This document shows, in pieces, positions 18,101 to 29,000 of a DNA stretch of 48,156 nucleotides. The stretch covers positions 100,596 through 148,751 of the forward strand of contig NZ_LMUJ01000034.1 of assembly GCF_009765975.1 (NCBI RefSeq), given 5' to 3'. The notes beneath the pieces are model-generated. The model did not search any database and was not told the DNA's origin. It saw only the letters and a program-made list of their open reading frames with translations. This DNA is from Acidisphaera sp. S103. Its GTDB lineage: Bacteria; Pseudomonadota; Alphaproteobacteria; Acetobacterales; Acetobacteraceae. A program made the position numbers and the translations under genes. Position 1 is the first letter of the stretch; each line of letters opens with the position of its first letter.

Positions 18101-20053
18101 GATTTTCACCTGCCGGTCGTCGCGCCCCAGGAAATCGAGCGCCCCATCTGCCAGGAACCGCCCCAGATCGCCGGTACGATAGGCACGCTGCGCCGGCCGG
18201 AACGGATCGTCGACAAAAGCCTCACTGACCCGTCCGAGATAACCGCGCGCCACCCCCGGACCGGCAAACACGATCTGCCCCGTCGCCCCGGGCGCCACCG
18301 GACGGCCGAATCCATCCAGCACATAGATCCGGCTATTGGCCACCGCCCGGCCGACCGGGATCGACCCGCCGGCATCGGCAGCGACCCGATGGATCGACGC
18401 GCACACCGACACCTCCGTCGGCCCATAAGCATTGAATACCGTTCTGTCCCGAGCATAGGACCGCGTGATGTCCGGAATGGCGGTATCCCCGGCGACGATC
18501 AGCACACGCAACGTCGCCAGCTTATCGCCGTCCAGTGCCGCCAGATAGGCCGGCGTGATGGTGGCGACGGTCACTCCCTCCGCCGCCATATGCGCAACAA
18601 ACCGCGCTTTGTCGGCGATCGTCTCCTCATCGATCAAGACCAACGCCGCCCCGGCCAGCAGCGTCATGAAGATTTCCGACAGGCTGGCGTCGAACGACGC
18701 CGACGCCAGTTGCAGCACCCGATCCTGGGGACCGACACCGAACGTCGCGATCTGATGGCGGATCATGTTGGCGAACCCGCCATGCTCGATCATCACCCCC
18801 TTGGGCTGACCAGTCGAACCGGAGGTATACAGCACATACGCAAGGTCCTCCGGCGCAGGCGGAACACCCGGCCCGTCGAGCACGGCATGTCCATTCCCCA
18901 CCGTCATGGTGGGCGAAGGCCCACCATCCACGCCTTCGCCCGGATCAACACCGAAAGGCAAACCCAACACGCCCGGCTCATCCACCCGCGGGTCGGAAGA
19001 CAGCACCAACCTGGGCCGAGCCTCATCCAGCACAGCGGCACGCCGAACACGCGGCTGATCGGCGCTCAACGGCAGGTAGGCACCGCCGGCACACAGAATA
19101 CCCAACAAGCCTACAATCCACTCAACCCGCCGGGCCGTCATCAGCCCAACCAGGACGTCCGGCCGCACGCCGTGCCGCCGGCGCAAAACCGCGCCCAGCG
19201 CCTCCGCATCGCGCAACAACTCGCCGTAGGTCAGCGTCCGGCCCTCGCCGCGCAACGCGACACGGCCGGCATGGCGGATGGCACAGTCGCGAAACAGGCT
19301 CCAGATCATCGCCGGCGCCCACACTTCGGCCGGCCCCTGCCCCCAGCGCAACACCGCCGCCAGTTCTGAGTCCGACAGCAGTTCGATCTCAGCCAGCATC
19401 CGGCCAGTATCCGCGAACCCAACCAGCGCTCGGTCGATGCGCGCCAGCAGCGCGGCAGCCGCCCCCGAACCGTCGGCATGGCGGATGGTCAACCCGTCAC
19501 CCGCCAGCACCACGCCCACCGGCGCCTCGCCCTGGCCCTGTTGCGGGCCATGCAGCGCCGCACTGGCAACAAAAACCGGCGCCGCCGGCAAGTCCGCAGC
19601 AGCAAGCCGCCGCACCGGAAAATCCTGATGCGCGCCGCACGCCGACACGACATCCCGCGTGGCACCCAGCAGATCCCGCACCGAACCGTCGAAGCGCAAC
19701 GGCAACGTCAGCGGCAGGGTTTCGCCGGCATGCGGCATCGCCGCCAGCGGCGGAACGTCCACCAGGATCGAGCGCCCACCCCCATGCGCCGCCATCACCC
19801 GCGCCAGCGCCGCCAGCACAACGACGAAACGCCCCAGATCGGAACCTGCGGAAATCCGCCTCAGCACTGCCTCGGCCTCGGCGGACAGCGGCGCGGCATG
19901 CTCACCGGGCGTGGCGGCAGAATCGCCCCCGTCCAGCACGATCGGATCCTCGATCGCCGCGAGCCGATCCGTCCAGAACGCCCGATGCGTTTCGTAATCG
20001 CGCCCGGTGTAGCGAGCGAAGCCGCCCTGGCCTTTGGCGAACGTCACGTTCAT
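15170..20053 (-). CDS. Single-module NRPS: half-C, A(Tyr) with embedded methyltransferase, T, E
   Basis: Encodes 1627 residues. Approximate order: C-domain C-terminal half 11-235, A-domain core 245-660, methyltransferase inserted after A8 at 703-1018, A10 GKIDR near 1079, T (GGDSIRAIQ) near 1131, E 1180-1595. Pocket residues DASTIAAVCK indicate Tyr or another aromatic, the same code as the last module of the line. The E domain is complete (PIQTWF, HHLAVDW, GRES, DVSRTVGWFTS, GFNYLGR), so the residue handed on should be D; the next protein accordingly begins with a D-donor C. The inserted methyltransferase resembles protein arginine methyltransferases (separate entry). The ATG at 20053 sits 11 bp after the previous stop with only a weak ribosome-binding site, so coupling is likely. 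The full C domain serving this module is at the end of the upstream protein, which makes the N-terminal half-C look redundant. Confidence 0.93.
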   Translation of the reverse strand: MNVTFAKGQGGFARYTGRDYETHRAFWTDRLAAIEDPIVLDGGDSAATPGEHAAPLSAEAEAVLRRISAGSDLGRFVVVLAALARVMAAHGGGRSILVDVPPLAAMPHAGETLPLTLPLRFDGSVRDLLGATRDVVSACGAHQDFPVRRLAAADLPAAPVFVASAALHGPQQGQGEAPVGVVLAGDGLTIRHADGSGAAAALLARIDRALVGFADTGRMLAEIELLSDSELAAVLRWGQGPAEVWAPAMIWSLFRDCAIRHAGRVALRGEGRTLTYGELLRDAEALGAVLRRRHGVRPDVLVGLMTARRVEWIVGLLGILCAGGAYLPLSADQPRVRRAAVLDEARPRLVLSSDPRVDEPGVLGLPFGVDPGEGVDGGPSPTMTVGNGHAVLDGPGVPPAPEDLAYVLYTSGSTGQPKGVMIEHGGFANMIRHQIATFGVGPQDRVLQLASASFDASLSEIFMTLLAGAALVLIDEETIADKARFVAHMAAEGVTVATITPAYLAALDGDKLATLRVLIVAGDTAIPDITRSYARDRTVFNAYGPTEVSVCASIHRVAADAGGSIPVGRAVANSRIYVLDGFGRPVAPGATGQIVFAGPGVARGYLGRVSEAFVDDPFRPAQRAYRTGDLGRFLADGALDFLGRDDRQVKIRGHRVEPAEIEQALLRHDLVREAHVAPVRAPGGQTELAAWVALREPVELWPSIAEFFVYDDLAYGAMAGDEQRNAAYRAAFIRHLPGKTVLEIGPGAEAVLTRMAVEAGARKVYAVEISPKVAEKARARIAQAGMADRVEVIVGDITRVMLPERADVCISEIVGSIGGSEGSAVLIEASRRWLRDPAAQLPARSLTRLAGVALGDRLNALGFPETAASYLAPIFAQQGGAFDLRLCLKNLPEDAVVTSADVLEDLDYRGALATGSRHDIRLDVTAAGRIDGLLAWLRLIVDADHPEEAVDIMESVASWLPVYLPLAESSPPLVPGDTVVGTVTRSLSANGINPNFRVEGTYRRGDIVLAPFVCDVPHVADGFRGTPLHRVAFDDQGEPRRLESPLERVRDHLRQVVPAAMVPAHIVRLPRLPLNASGKIDRNALPAPSREPVESVAPRSALEETLCAVFAEVLGVDRLGIEDDFFAMGGDSIRAIQIAARLGARGVSLVSADILQYRSVAALAPHVSARSGADASGPVEGPFPPTPIQTWFVTQFSAAPHHFNQALLLRTDERLDPVGLGVALDAVVAHHDALRARFWVVDGVPRGEIPPHAPGVVVDVENADADGLPALCARSQASLDIGAGPLFRVTLLRMADGDRVLWVIHHLAVDWVSWRILLGDLEQAYRQWQAGASLALPPRTASFIAWADQVAVAAADPAQAWERERAYWGRVVGGPLVQLPGGNGEDLAGDTASVVTAIPADVTAALLGSANRVHGTETIDLLLAGLARAMRDQAGPGRFLVMLEGHGRESALAPLDVSRTVGWFTSFYPLALDLDGAETVADQVRAVRDAIRSVPRRGVGYLLLADGMTEARPQIGFNYLGRLDDDYAGSDRLFRLAEEPAGPVCDQNTRRPLPLDLLASVADGCLHVALNFNRRHFAEAAMQRFLDSYAAALAAIAAGGEAASDLPDLALAGIGADELDSIMQDWT
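15270..16510 (-). other. Epimerisation (E) domain
   Basis: Carries the E-type opening PIQTWFV, HHLAVDWVSW near 16108-16150, GRESALAPLD and DVSRTVGWFTSFYP. These motifs separate it from condensation domains. It should epimerise the methylated tyrosine-type residue before transfer to the terminal NRPS. Confidence 0.88.
17000..17945 (-). other. PRMT-like methyltransferase inserted in the adenylation domain
   Basis: About 315 residues lie between A8 (RQVKIRGHRVE, near 18085-18115) and A10 (GKIDR, near 16815). The SAM site is VLEIGPGAE near 17810-17840 with the following acidic residue in VYAVEIS. A loop SEIVGSIGGSEG has two glutamates nine positions apart, the spacing of the PRMT double-E loop (SELLGSFADNE in PRMT5). 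After it, GLLAWLRLIV, then ASWLPVYLPL and PGDTVVGTV fit the PRMT barrel, with ASW where PRMT1 has THW. Usual NRPS N-methyltransferases at this site lack this barrel. Target atom unknown: backbone N, Tyr hydroxyl or another. Confidence 0.7.
19350..20020 (-). other. C-terminal half of a condensation domain, lacking the active site
   Basis: The N-terminal 225 residues align with the second lobe of a C domain: ETHRAFWTDRLA, a weak PLRFDGS region, HQDFPVRRLA, and the LARIDRALVGF end helix. The first lobe with HHxxxDG is absent. It cannot condense by itself, and it follows a complete C domain at the end of the upstream protein, so it is a remnant or a docking/packing element for the A domain. Confidence 0.65.
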
Positions 20054-20064
20054 TTTAGATACCG

Positions 20065-23000
20065 TCAGAACTGTAATTCAATGGCGAGACTGGCAGGCGC
20101 GGCCGCGGCGACCGGCGCCGCCGCCCCCAGATGCAGATCCATCAGAAGCACCCCGTCGCCGCCGGTGGTGACTTGCCCCAGGATGGCGGCCAACTGTTCG
20201 GCCAATGCCGCCACATCGGCGGCGGCAAACAGGTCGGCGGCATACTCGATGACCCCGCTAATCCCATCCGCGTCGCCGCCAGCGATGATCAGCAGGTCGT
20301 ATTTCGCGACCACCGGCGCCTCACCGAACGAGGCCAGCGCACAACCGGCGAAGTCCTGCCGAACCATGTGCGGCAGCGCATTCCACGAAAACCCGACATC
20401 GAACAGCGGAGAACGACCGGCATCACCCCCGGTCCGCAGCGCCCGCACCAGCAGGTCGAACGGGTAGGCGGCATGGTCCAGCGCACCCAGCACGATGCCC
20501 CGCACCGCCCCCAGCAACGCCGCGAAACTCTGCCGAGACCCCGGACGCACCCGCAGCGGCAACGGGTTGACGAAACAGCCCACCACATCGGCCAGGCCCG
20601 GCACGTCGCGGTTACTCGACACCGACCCCAGGATCATGTCGTCACCGCCGGTCAGCCTATGGAACAGCGCGGTCCAGGCGGCCAGCAGCACCATGAACAC
20701 CGAGGCGCCGTGGCGCTGAGCCATCGCCTCGACCGCGGCGGCAGTGTCCGATGGAATGCTGAACGGCACCTGCCCGCCCCGGTCGCCACGCTGCCGCGGC
20801 CGAGGCCCGGCGATTGGCAGATCGAGCACCGGCAACGCACCGCCCAAATGATCCAGCCACCACACCCGGCTGCGTTCCCAGGCCGGCGAGGCACGCAGCG
20901 CGTGCTCCCTGGCGACATGGTCGCGATACTGGAACGCCGCCGGCGGCAACAACACCGCCTCACCGGCCAAGGCATTGCGATAACCAATTTCCAGGTCGTC
21001 AAGCAGGATACCGAGCGACCAGCCATCGGCGATGATGTGGTGCAGCGCGAAGGCCAGCACATGCCGCGACGGCGCCAGCCGCAGCACCTGCGCACGCATC
21101 AGCGGCGGTTCAGCAAGATCGAACGGTGCCGCCGCCAACGCATCGCAAGCTCCCCGAGCCGCCGCCTCGGGATCCGCCAGGCCCGACAGATCGATGACGG
21201 ACAGCGGGAACCGCGGCGCCTCTGCAATCACCTGCCGAGGCGCACTGTCGATCAGCAGCAACCCCGTCCGCAACGCCTCATGCCGAACCATCACTGCGGT
21301 AAAGGCACGTTCCAGCGCCGGCAGGTCCAACGGACCGGTGATCTGAAAACCGTCGGCGATGATGTAAGCCTGGGAATCGGCCCGCAGCGTCGCCAGTGCG
21401 AACAACCGCTGCTGCGCGTGCGACAGCGGATAATCCGGCTCGACCGCCGACGGCACCAGGGCAGGCAGCGCGGTGGTCCGGCGTTGCGCGATCTCCGCCG
21501 TCAGCAATCTCGGCGTGGGATACAGGAAGACGTCGCGCAGCCCGACCGCCAACCCCAGCGCTGCGCCCAACTGTCCCGCCAGCGCAGCGGCACGCAAACT
21601 GTGGCCGCCCAACGCGAAGAAGTCGGCATCGAGCCCCGCCTCAGGTCGTCCCAACACCTCCCGCCACACACGCAGCACCGTGACCGTCAGCGGGTCGGCC
21701 GGCTCGTCAGACGGCGCAGCGGCCGCCTGCACGACTGGCGCCGGCAGCGCCTTACGATCCACCTTGCCCGACGGCAACAGCGGCAGCGCCGGCATCCCTA
21801 CAAGCAACATCGGCACCATATGCCGCGGCAACCGAACCAGCAGATGCGCACGCAACGCCGCCTCATCCTCGCCCGGGATGGTCAGGTCGGGCGCAGCGAC
21901 GTAACCGACCAGTTCCGGTCCACCGGCGACGTCCCGCACCGCGACGGCAGCCTGCCGCACCGACGGATGCGCGGCCAACGCGGCCTCGATCTCACCCGGC
22001 TCGATCCGGAACCCATGCAGCTTCACCTGATCGTCCTGCCGTCCCAGGAAAGCGATGGCACCATCAGCCAGGCGCACACCACGATCGCCGGTACGATACA
22101 GACGCTGTCCAGTGTCGGTGACGAAGCGTTCCGCCGTCAGCGCCTCGCGGCCGAGGTAGCCAAGCCCGACACCAACGCCGCCGATGACGATCTCGCCCGG
22201 GACTCCGACCGGCTGCTCCTGCCCCGCCGGCGAGCGGACCAACATAGTCTCTCCCGGCAGCGCCCAACCGATCGTCGGAGGTGCATCGTCGATCGCCGCG
22301 CAACTCGACCAGATGGTGGTTTCAGTCGGCCCATAGACGTTGAACGCACGCACACCCGGCAGCACGCGTATCGCGGCGGCCAGTTTCGGTGGCAGACGCT
22401 CGCCACCCACAAGTAGCGTATGCACCGCCCCCAAATCGGAATCATGCAACAGCAGCATAGCAAGACGGGACGGCGTCACCTGCAACACCGTCGCCCCACT
22501 GCCACGCAACGCGGCCAGGGTGGCGGCGGGATCGGCCACCGCGGCATCGTCGGCCATGGCCAGGCCCAGCCCTTCCGCCAGCGGGCACACCAATTCCAGC
22601 AGCGAGATATCGAAACTCGGCGTGGTCAGCGCGAACACCACATCACCGTCGGTCAACCCGAAGACCCGCCGCAGCACCGGTGCGAACGCCGCCAGGTTGC
22701 GATGGGCGATCGCCACCCCCTTCGGCACCCCGGTCGAACCCGAGGTATAGATGACATAAGCCGTATCCTCCGGCCCCGGCGGCGCCACAGCGACTGAACC
22801 AGCCAACCCAACCGTTTCCGGATCGACCGCCGGCAACCCGGTCCCCGCCAACGCACCAATCACCGCCCGGCAGCCAGCATCCTCCAGGATGAACGCCTGT
22901 CGAACGGCCGGATACGCCGGGTCGACCGGCACATAAACCAGCCCAGCCTTCCATATCCCCAGGATCGCCGCCGGCAACGCCGCCGACCGAGGCAGCGCCA

Positions 23001-26000
23001 CCGCCACCCGATCCCCACTACGCAACCCAAGTGCGGACAACCCCGCCGCAATCCCGTTCGCCCACGCATCCAGTGCGCGGTAATCGAGCCCACGGTCCGC
23101 ATCCCGCACTGCCAGCCGAGACGGCGTCGCGGCCACATGCCGATCAAACGCCGCCAGCACCGTCGACACCCGCGGCAATAGCTCCGGCGCGATCCACTCC
23201 CGCAGCGCCGCCGCCTCCACCCCCGTCGCCACATCGAGCAGGCCCAGCGGCCGACCCGGCTGCCGCACGCCCGACAGAAGTAACGTGCTGAAATGCCCGC
23301 CCAGCCGCCGCATCCGCTCCGCCGCGAACAGGTCGGTGTTGTACTCCAGCGAAACCTCGACACCGTCGGCGACGGCTCGGAAATGCACGCTGAGGTCGAA
23401 CTTGGCGATGGTGCCGTCCGCATCCGCCTCCCGCACCGTCAACCCGTCCAGCCCGGGCGCCGAGGCGGCCTCGTCATGCATCACCACCAGGACGTCGAAC
23501 AGCGGAGACCGGCTGGGGTCGCGCGGCAGGGCCAGTTCCTCCACCAGCCGGTCGAACGGATAGGACTGATGCTCCAGCGCACCCGCCACCGCCTGGCCGA
23601 GCGTCGCCACCAGCGTGCCAAATCCGGCCGCCGGGTCAAACCGAGCACGCAACGGCACCGTGTTCATGTAAAGCCCGACCTGATCCTCCAGGTCAGCAGA
23701 ATCCCGCCCGGCCACCGGCATCCCGACGATCACGTCCGACGCCGCGGTATACCGGTGCAGCAACGCAGTCACGCCCGCCAGTAGCACGGCAAACAGAGTG
23801 GTGCCGCAACGAACCGCCAGTCCCCGCGCCGCCTCCACGCAAGCCGGATCAAGCGCAAATTGATGCAGCGCCCCCCCGAAACTCTGCACGGCCGGCCGAG
23901 GCGCATCGGCTGGCAAATCCATCACCGGCAGATCCCCTGCCAGCACATCCAGCCAATAGCCACGCGCCGCGGCCCCATCCCCACCGGCCAGCCACGCGTC
24001 CTGCCGAGCAGCCAAGTGGCGATACTGCAGCGACAACGGCGGCAATACCGCCAATACCCCGCGCCGGTTCGCGCTGTACAGCACCCCCAGATCGCGCGAC
24101 AACACGCCGATCGACCAGCCGTCGCCGATCACATGATGCAGCGCAATCTCCAGCCGATGCCGATCCGCCCCCATCCGAGTCAGCCGCGCTCGGAACAGCG
24201 GCCCGCCATCGAGCGTGATCGCCAGCGCCCCTTCGCCCGCGACCTCCAACGCAATGCCACTGGCCGCGACCGGCAGGATACGCTGCATCACCGCCAGTGA
24301 TCCGCCATCGGTCCCAGCGACCAGCCGCGTCCGAAGCACCTCATGCCGATCCACCAACTGCTCGACCGCCCGAGTCAGCGCCGGCACATCCAACGGCCCT
24401 TCCAAGTCGAGCGTCGCGGTAACCGCATACACCGCCGGATCACTGGCAAGCTGCCCCAGCACCCACAACCGCCGCTGCCCGGCAGACGCCGGCACCAGCA
24501 ACGCCGTCTCCGCACCGGTCACGGGCTGCACCACCTCAACAGCCGGCACGATTGCGACACGATCGATCAGCATCGCCTGGGCCCGCAGCGTCGGATTGGC
24601 GAACACCTCCCGCAGACGCAGGGTGCGGCCGAACTCCCCATGGATGCGAGCGACCAACCGGGCAGCCTTCAGACTGTGCCCGCCGGCTTCGACGAAGTGT
24701 TCAGTGTCACCGATCTCCGCACGCCCCAGGACATCCCGCCAAAGCCCGCGCAACCGCTCCAGCGTCGGCGGCACCACCGGCGGCAAGGCAGCTCGAACCA
24801 CCTGTTCGAACGCCGCCGTCAAACGCTCAGCCGTCTCCGGCCGATACAGGTCGGAGCGATAGACCAGCGTCAGGTCCAGCCCGCCATCGTGGTCCAGGAA
24901 ACTGAAGCAAAGATCGAACTGCGCGCCGGCAACCGGCGTATCGAACGGACTGACCTTGATCCCGTCCGGCTGAAACGCCACCGGCTGCGCCACCTGCCAG
25001 GCAACCATCACGTCGAACAGCGGCGACCGCCCAGATTGAGGCGGCGGATCCAGCGCCTCTACCAGTTGATCGAGTCCGAAGGCGTCATGCGCCAACGCCC
25101 CCTGCAGCGTCGGACCGACCCGCGCCAGCAGCGGCGCCAGCGCCTCATCCGCCCCGACCGACAGCCGCAGCGGGCAGGTCTCGGCATACAGTCCGACCTG
25201 GGCTTCCAAATCGGAATGGAAGCGCCCGGCCACCGGAATGCCGATCACCATGTCGTCCGCGCCAGTCGTCCGGTGCAGCAGCCGAACCACCAGCGCCAGC
25301 ACCAACGTGAACAGCGTGGTACCCGCATCGCGTGCCAGCGCCCGCAAGGCATCAGCCGTGGCCGCATCCAGCGACAACGTGGCCGCCGCCCCCGCACCAG
25401 CCGCCTGATCCCCGCGCGGAAAGTCCGTAGGCAACGGAAGCGGCGTCGGCAGAGTGGCGAACTGCGCCAGCCACCAACCCTTGGCCGCATCCGCCGCCCC
25501 ACCCTCGCGCCGCGCAGCCATGGCGGACACCGCGTCTCGATATTGCAGTCGAAGCGGCGGCAGCGGGTCCACCCCACCCTGCGAGAAGGCGTCGTACAGC
25601 CAACCCAGTTCCCGAGCCATGACCGTCAGCGACAGCCCATCGCAGATGATGTGATGCAGGTTGATCACCAGCACATGACGATCCGGCACATAACGATCCG
25701 GCCCAACCCGCAGCAGCCTGACACGCAACGGCGGTTCGGCTTCCAGGTCGAACGGCCGAGCGGTCTCGGCAGCAACCATCGCTGCGGCTTCGGTCATATC
25801 GGCGACAGGCTCGACCGCCAACGCCACCGGCCCAGCCGGTAGCACGCGCTGCCGCGGTTCCCCCGCAACCACGACGAACACGGTCCGCAGCGCCTCATGC
25901 CGCCCCACCAACCCCGTCACCGCTCGGGACAGCGCCGCCGTGTCCAGCGCCCCCTGCAGCAGGAACGCCGCCGGCATCGCGTAACCGACGGAATCCGGCC

Positions 26001-29000
26001 GCAGCTCCGCCACCACCCACAACCGGTGCTGCGCCGGCGACAGAGGATAGGTCTCGGCCCGAGCCACAACGGGTAGCTCCACCGCCGGCGCGCTGGCCGC
26101 GTCCTGCCCCGCCGCCTCGATCAACATCGCCAGATCGGCGATCGTGGGCGAGCGATAGAACGCCTGCACCGGCAACGCGACGCCCAGCGTGGCCTCGATC
26201 CGCGCCAGCACCCGCAGCACGCCCAGGCTGTGCCCGCCAACCGAGAAGAAATTCTGCCAGCGTCCAACATCCCGGCAGCCCAGCACCGCCTGCCAGATCG
26301 CCGCCACCTGGACCTCCAGCGCACCCCGCAGAGCCTCCTGCGTCGTGGTATCCTCACCCACCGCCATCGCCGCCAGCGCCTGCCGGTCGATCTTGCCGCC
26401 GGCCGTCTGCGGCAACGCCTGCAAAGTGCGCACCAGCCCCGGAATCATCCACTCCGGCAGCCGTTCGGCGAGCTGCCGCCGCAGCCACGCCGGGTCCACG
26501 GGGTCATCGGCACCCAACCACGCCAGCAGCACCGCGGCAGCACCGCCACCATGCGCAACCACCACCGCCTGGCGCACGCCGGGAACACCCAACAGAGCCG
26601 CCTCTACCTCGCCGGGTTCGATCCGATGGCCGCGGATCTTCAACTGACCATCACCACGGCCCAGAAAACGCAACGCCCCGTCCGCAGCCCAGCAGACCCG
26701 ATCGCCGGTGCGATACAGCCGCTCACCCACCCGAGACGGGTGCGGCACAAACCGCGCCACAACAGCCGCTTCAGCACCGAGATACCCTCGAGCCAAGCTC
26801 GGCCCGCCCAGATACAGTTCGCCCGGCACACCAATCGGCACCGCGGCACCCGCCGCGTCCAGCACCAGCGCCTGGACATTGGGCAACGGCCGGCCGATCG
26901 GAACAACATCCGGCACCGGCGCACCCGGCGGCAACTGATGCAGCGTCGCATCGACGGTGGCCTCGGTCGGACCATAAGCATTGCTGACGGTAAGCCGGCC
27001 CAGCACCCGGTTCGCACGCAACTGCCGCACCAACGCCCCGCGCAGCACTTCCCCGCCGATCACCAGATGCCGCAATTCTTTCAGCGGCGCGGTCTTCCAC
27101 CCGGCATCCAGCAGCAGGTCGAACAGCGTCGGCGTGCCGTCGGCGATGGCGATCCGCCGCTCCGCCAACAGCCGCAGCAGCGCCCGCCCGTCGCGCCGCA
27201 ACGCCGCGGGAATGGGGTGCAGCGTATGGCCGCCCAGCAGCGCCGGGAAAATCTGCTGCACCGAGGCGTCGAACACCGGCGCCGCCAGTTGCGCCACCTG
27301 TAACGGCGCCGCCCCGTCGAGCGGTGCGAACACCGCCCGCCAAATCCCATGCACCAGGTTGAACACCGCTCGATGCTCGACCATCACCCCTTTCGGCCGC
27401 CCGGTCGAACCGGAGGTGAAAACCACATAGGCAAGCCGGTCGGCAGCGATGGGCACATCCGGCCGAACCGCCAGCGGCAACCGCGGCAACGTGACGACCG
27501 GGACCACCCCATCCCGCTCGCCCACCACGAACCGGCATCCCGCATCCGCGATCATCCCGCGCAACCGTTCGGCCGGTTGTTCCGGATCCAGCGGCACATA
27601 AGCGCCGCCAGCCTTAAGAATACCCAGCATGCCCACGATGCCGTCGGTTGAAGCAGCAAACGCCAGCCCGACCCGTTCCTCGGCCACGAGACCACGCGCC
27701 AGCAGCTCAGCCGCCACTGCATTCGCCGCCTGATCCAACGCGCGATATGTCAGGCTGCGGTCATCATCCACCACGGCGATCCGGTCCGGCGTCCGATCGA
27801 CCTGCGCCTCGAACATCGCCACCAGGCTGGTCGGCGGCCCGAAATCCAACCGGCATTCGGCGAAATCATGCAGCACCAGCCGAGCTTCCGCCGCATCCAT
27901 CAACGGCAGCTCACCGATCGGTACCCCTGGATCACCCACAGCCGCCGCAGCCACACGGGCCAGTTGCGCCCCCATCCGCCCGATCGAGGCCGGCGTGAAC
28001 AGCCCAGCGGCGTAAACGATCTCCAACCCCAGCCCATCGTCACCATCGGCGAAGCGGAACGTCAGGTCGAACTGCGCACCCGGATCGTCGCAAACGATCG
28101 GCGTCGCGGTCACATCCCCCAACACCAGAGCCGCCGCCGGCGTGGCCAGCGTCACCATCACATCGAACAGCGGGGACCGAGACGCATCGCGCGCACCACC
28201 GGCGAGCGCCACCACCGCGTCGAATGGCAACACATGCGCCAACGCCCCCGCCACGGTGTCGCCGACCATGTCCAACACAGCGGCAAAGCCAGCTTCCGGC
28301 GCCAACGTGTCGCGCAGCACGACAGTATTCGCGAAGAATCCGACGACACCCGCCACGGCAGGATCGTCGCGGTTAGCAACCGGCGTGCCCACCAGGATGT
28401 CCGACTGACCAGTCAACCGATGCAGCAGCACTTTCACCAGAGCGACCAACACCGGGAACAGACTGGCGCCGCGCGCCGCCCCCAGCGCCCGCAACTTCGC
28501 CGAGACCGACGGGTCCAACGCGATCCGCTCCAACCCGGCCGCCCGATCGCTCCGCGCAGAACGAGGATGATCGGTCGGCAAGTCCAGCAACGGCAGCGGC
28601 CCAGCCAGCTTAGCCTGCCAATACGCCCGATCCGCCTCCGACGTCGCCTGCCGCCGATCGGCCAGCCACACAGCGGCATCCTTGAACGCCACCGCCGACG
28701 GCAGCGTCGAGCCGGCATACAGCGCCGCCAGATCCTCACCGATGATCTGCGCCGACCAGCCATCGGCGATCATGTGATGGCAGGTGATCACCAGCACGGC
28801 GTCGTCGCGCCCGACGCGCAGCAGTGAGGCCCGCAGCAACGGCGCCGACAGGTCGAACACCGCGCCCGCCAGCGCTTGGCACTCCGCCGCGATCCGGCTC
28901 TCATCCGGCAGCGTCCGTTCCTCCGGCAGAGGCGGCAGAGCACCCAGGATCACCTGCCGAGGCTCGCCGTCCCTGACCGAAAACACCGTCCGCAGCGCCT

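Noticed and set aside
17534-19369. Plus-strand open frame of 611 codons opposite the single-module NRPS
   Set aside because: Antisense shadow with biased composition; the opposite strand holds clear A-domain and methyltransferase motifs.
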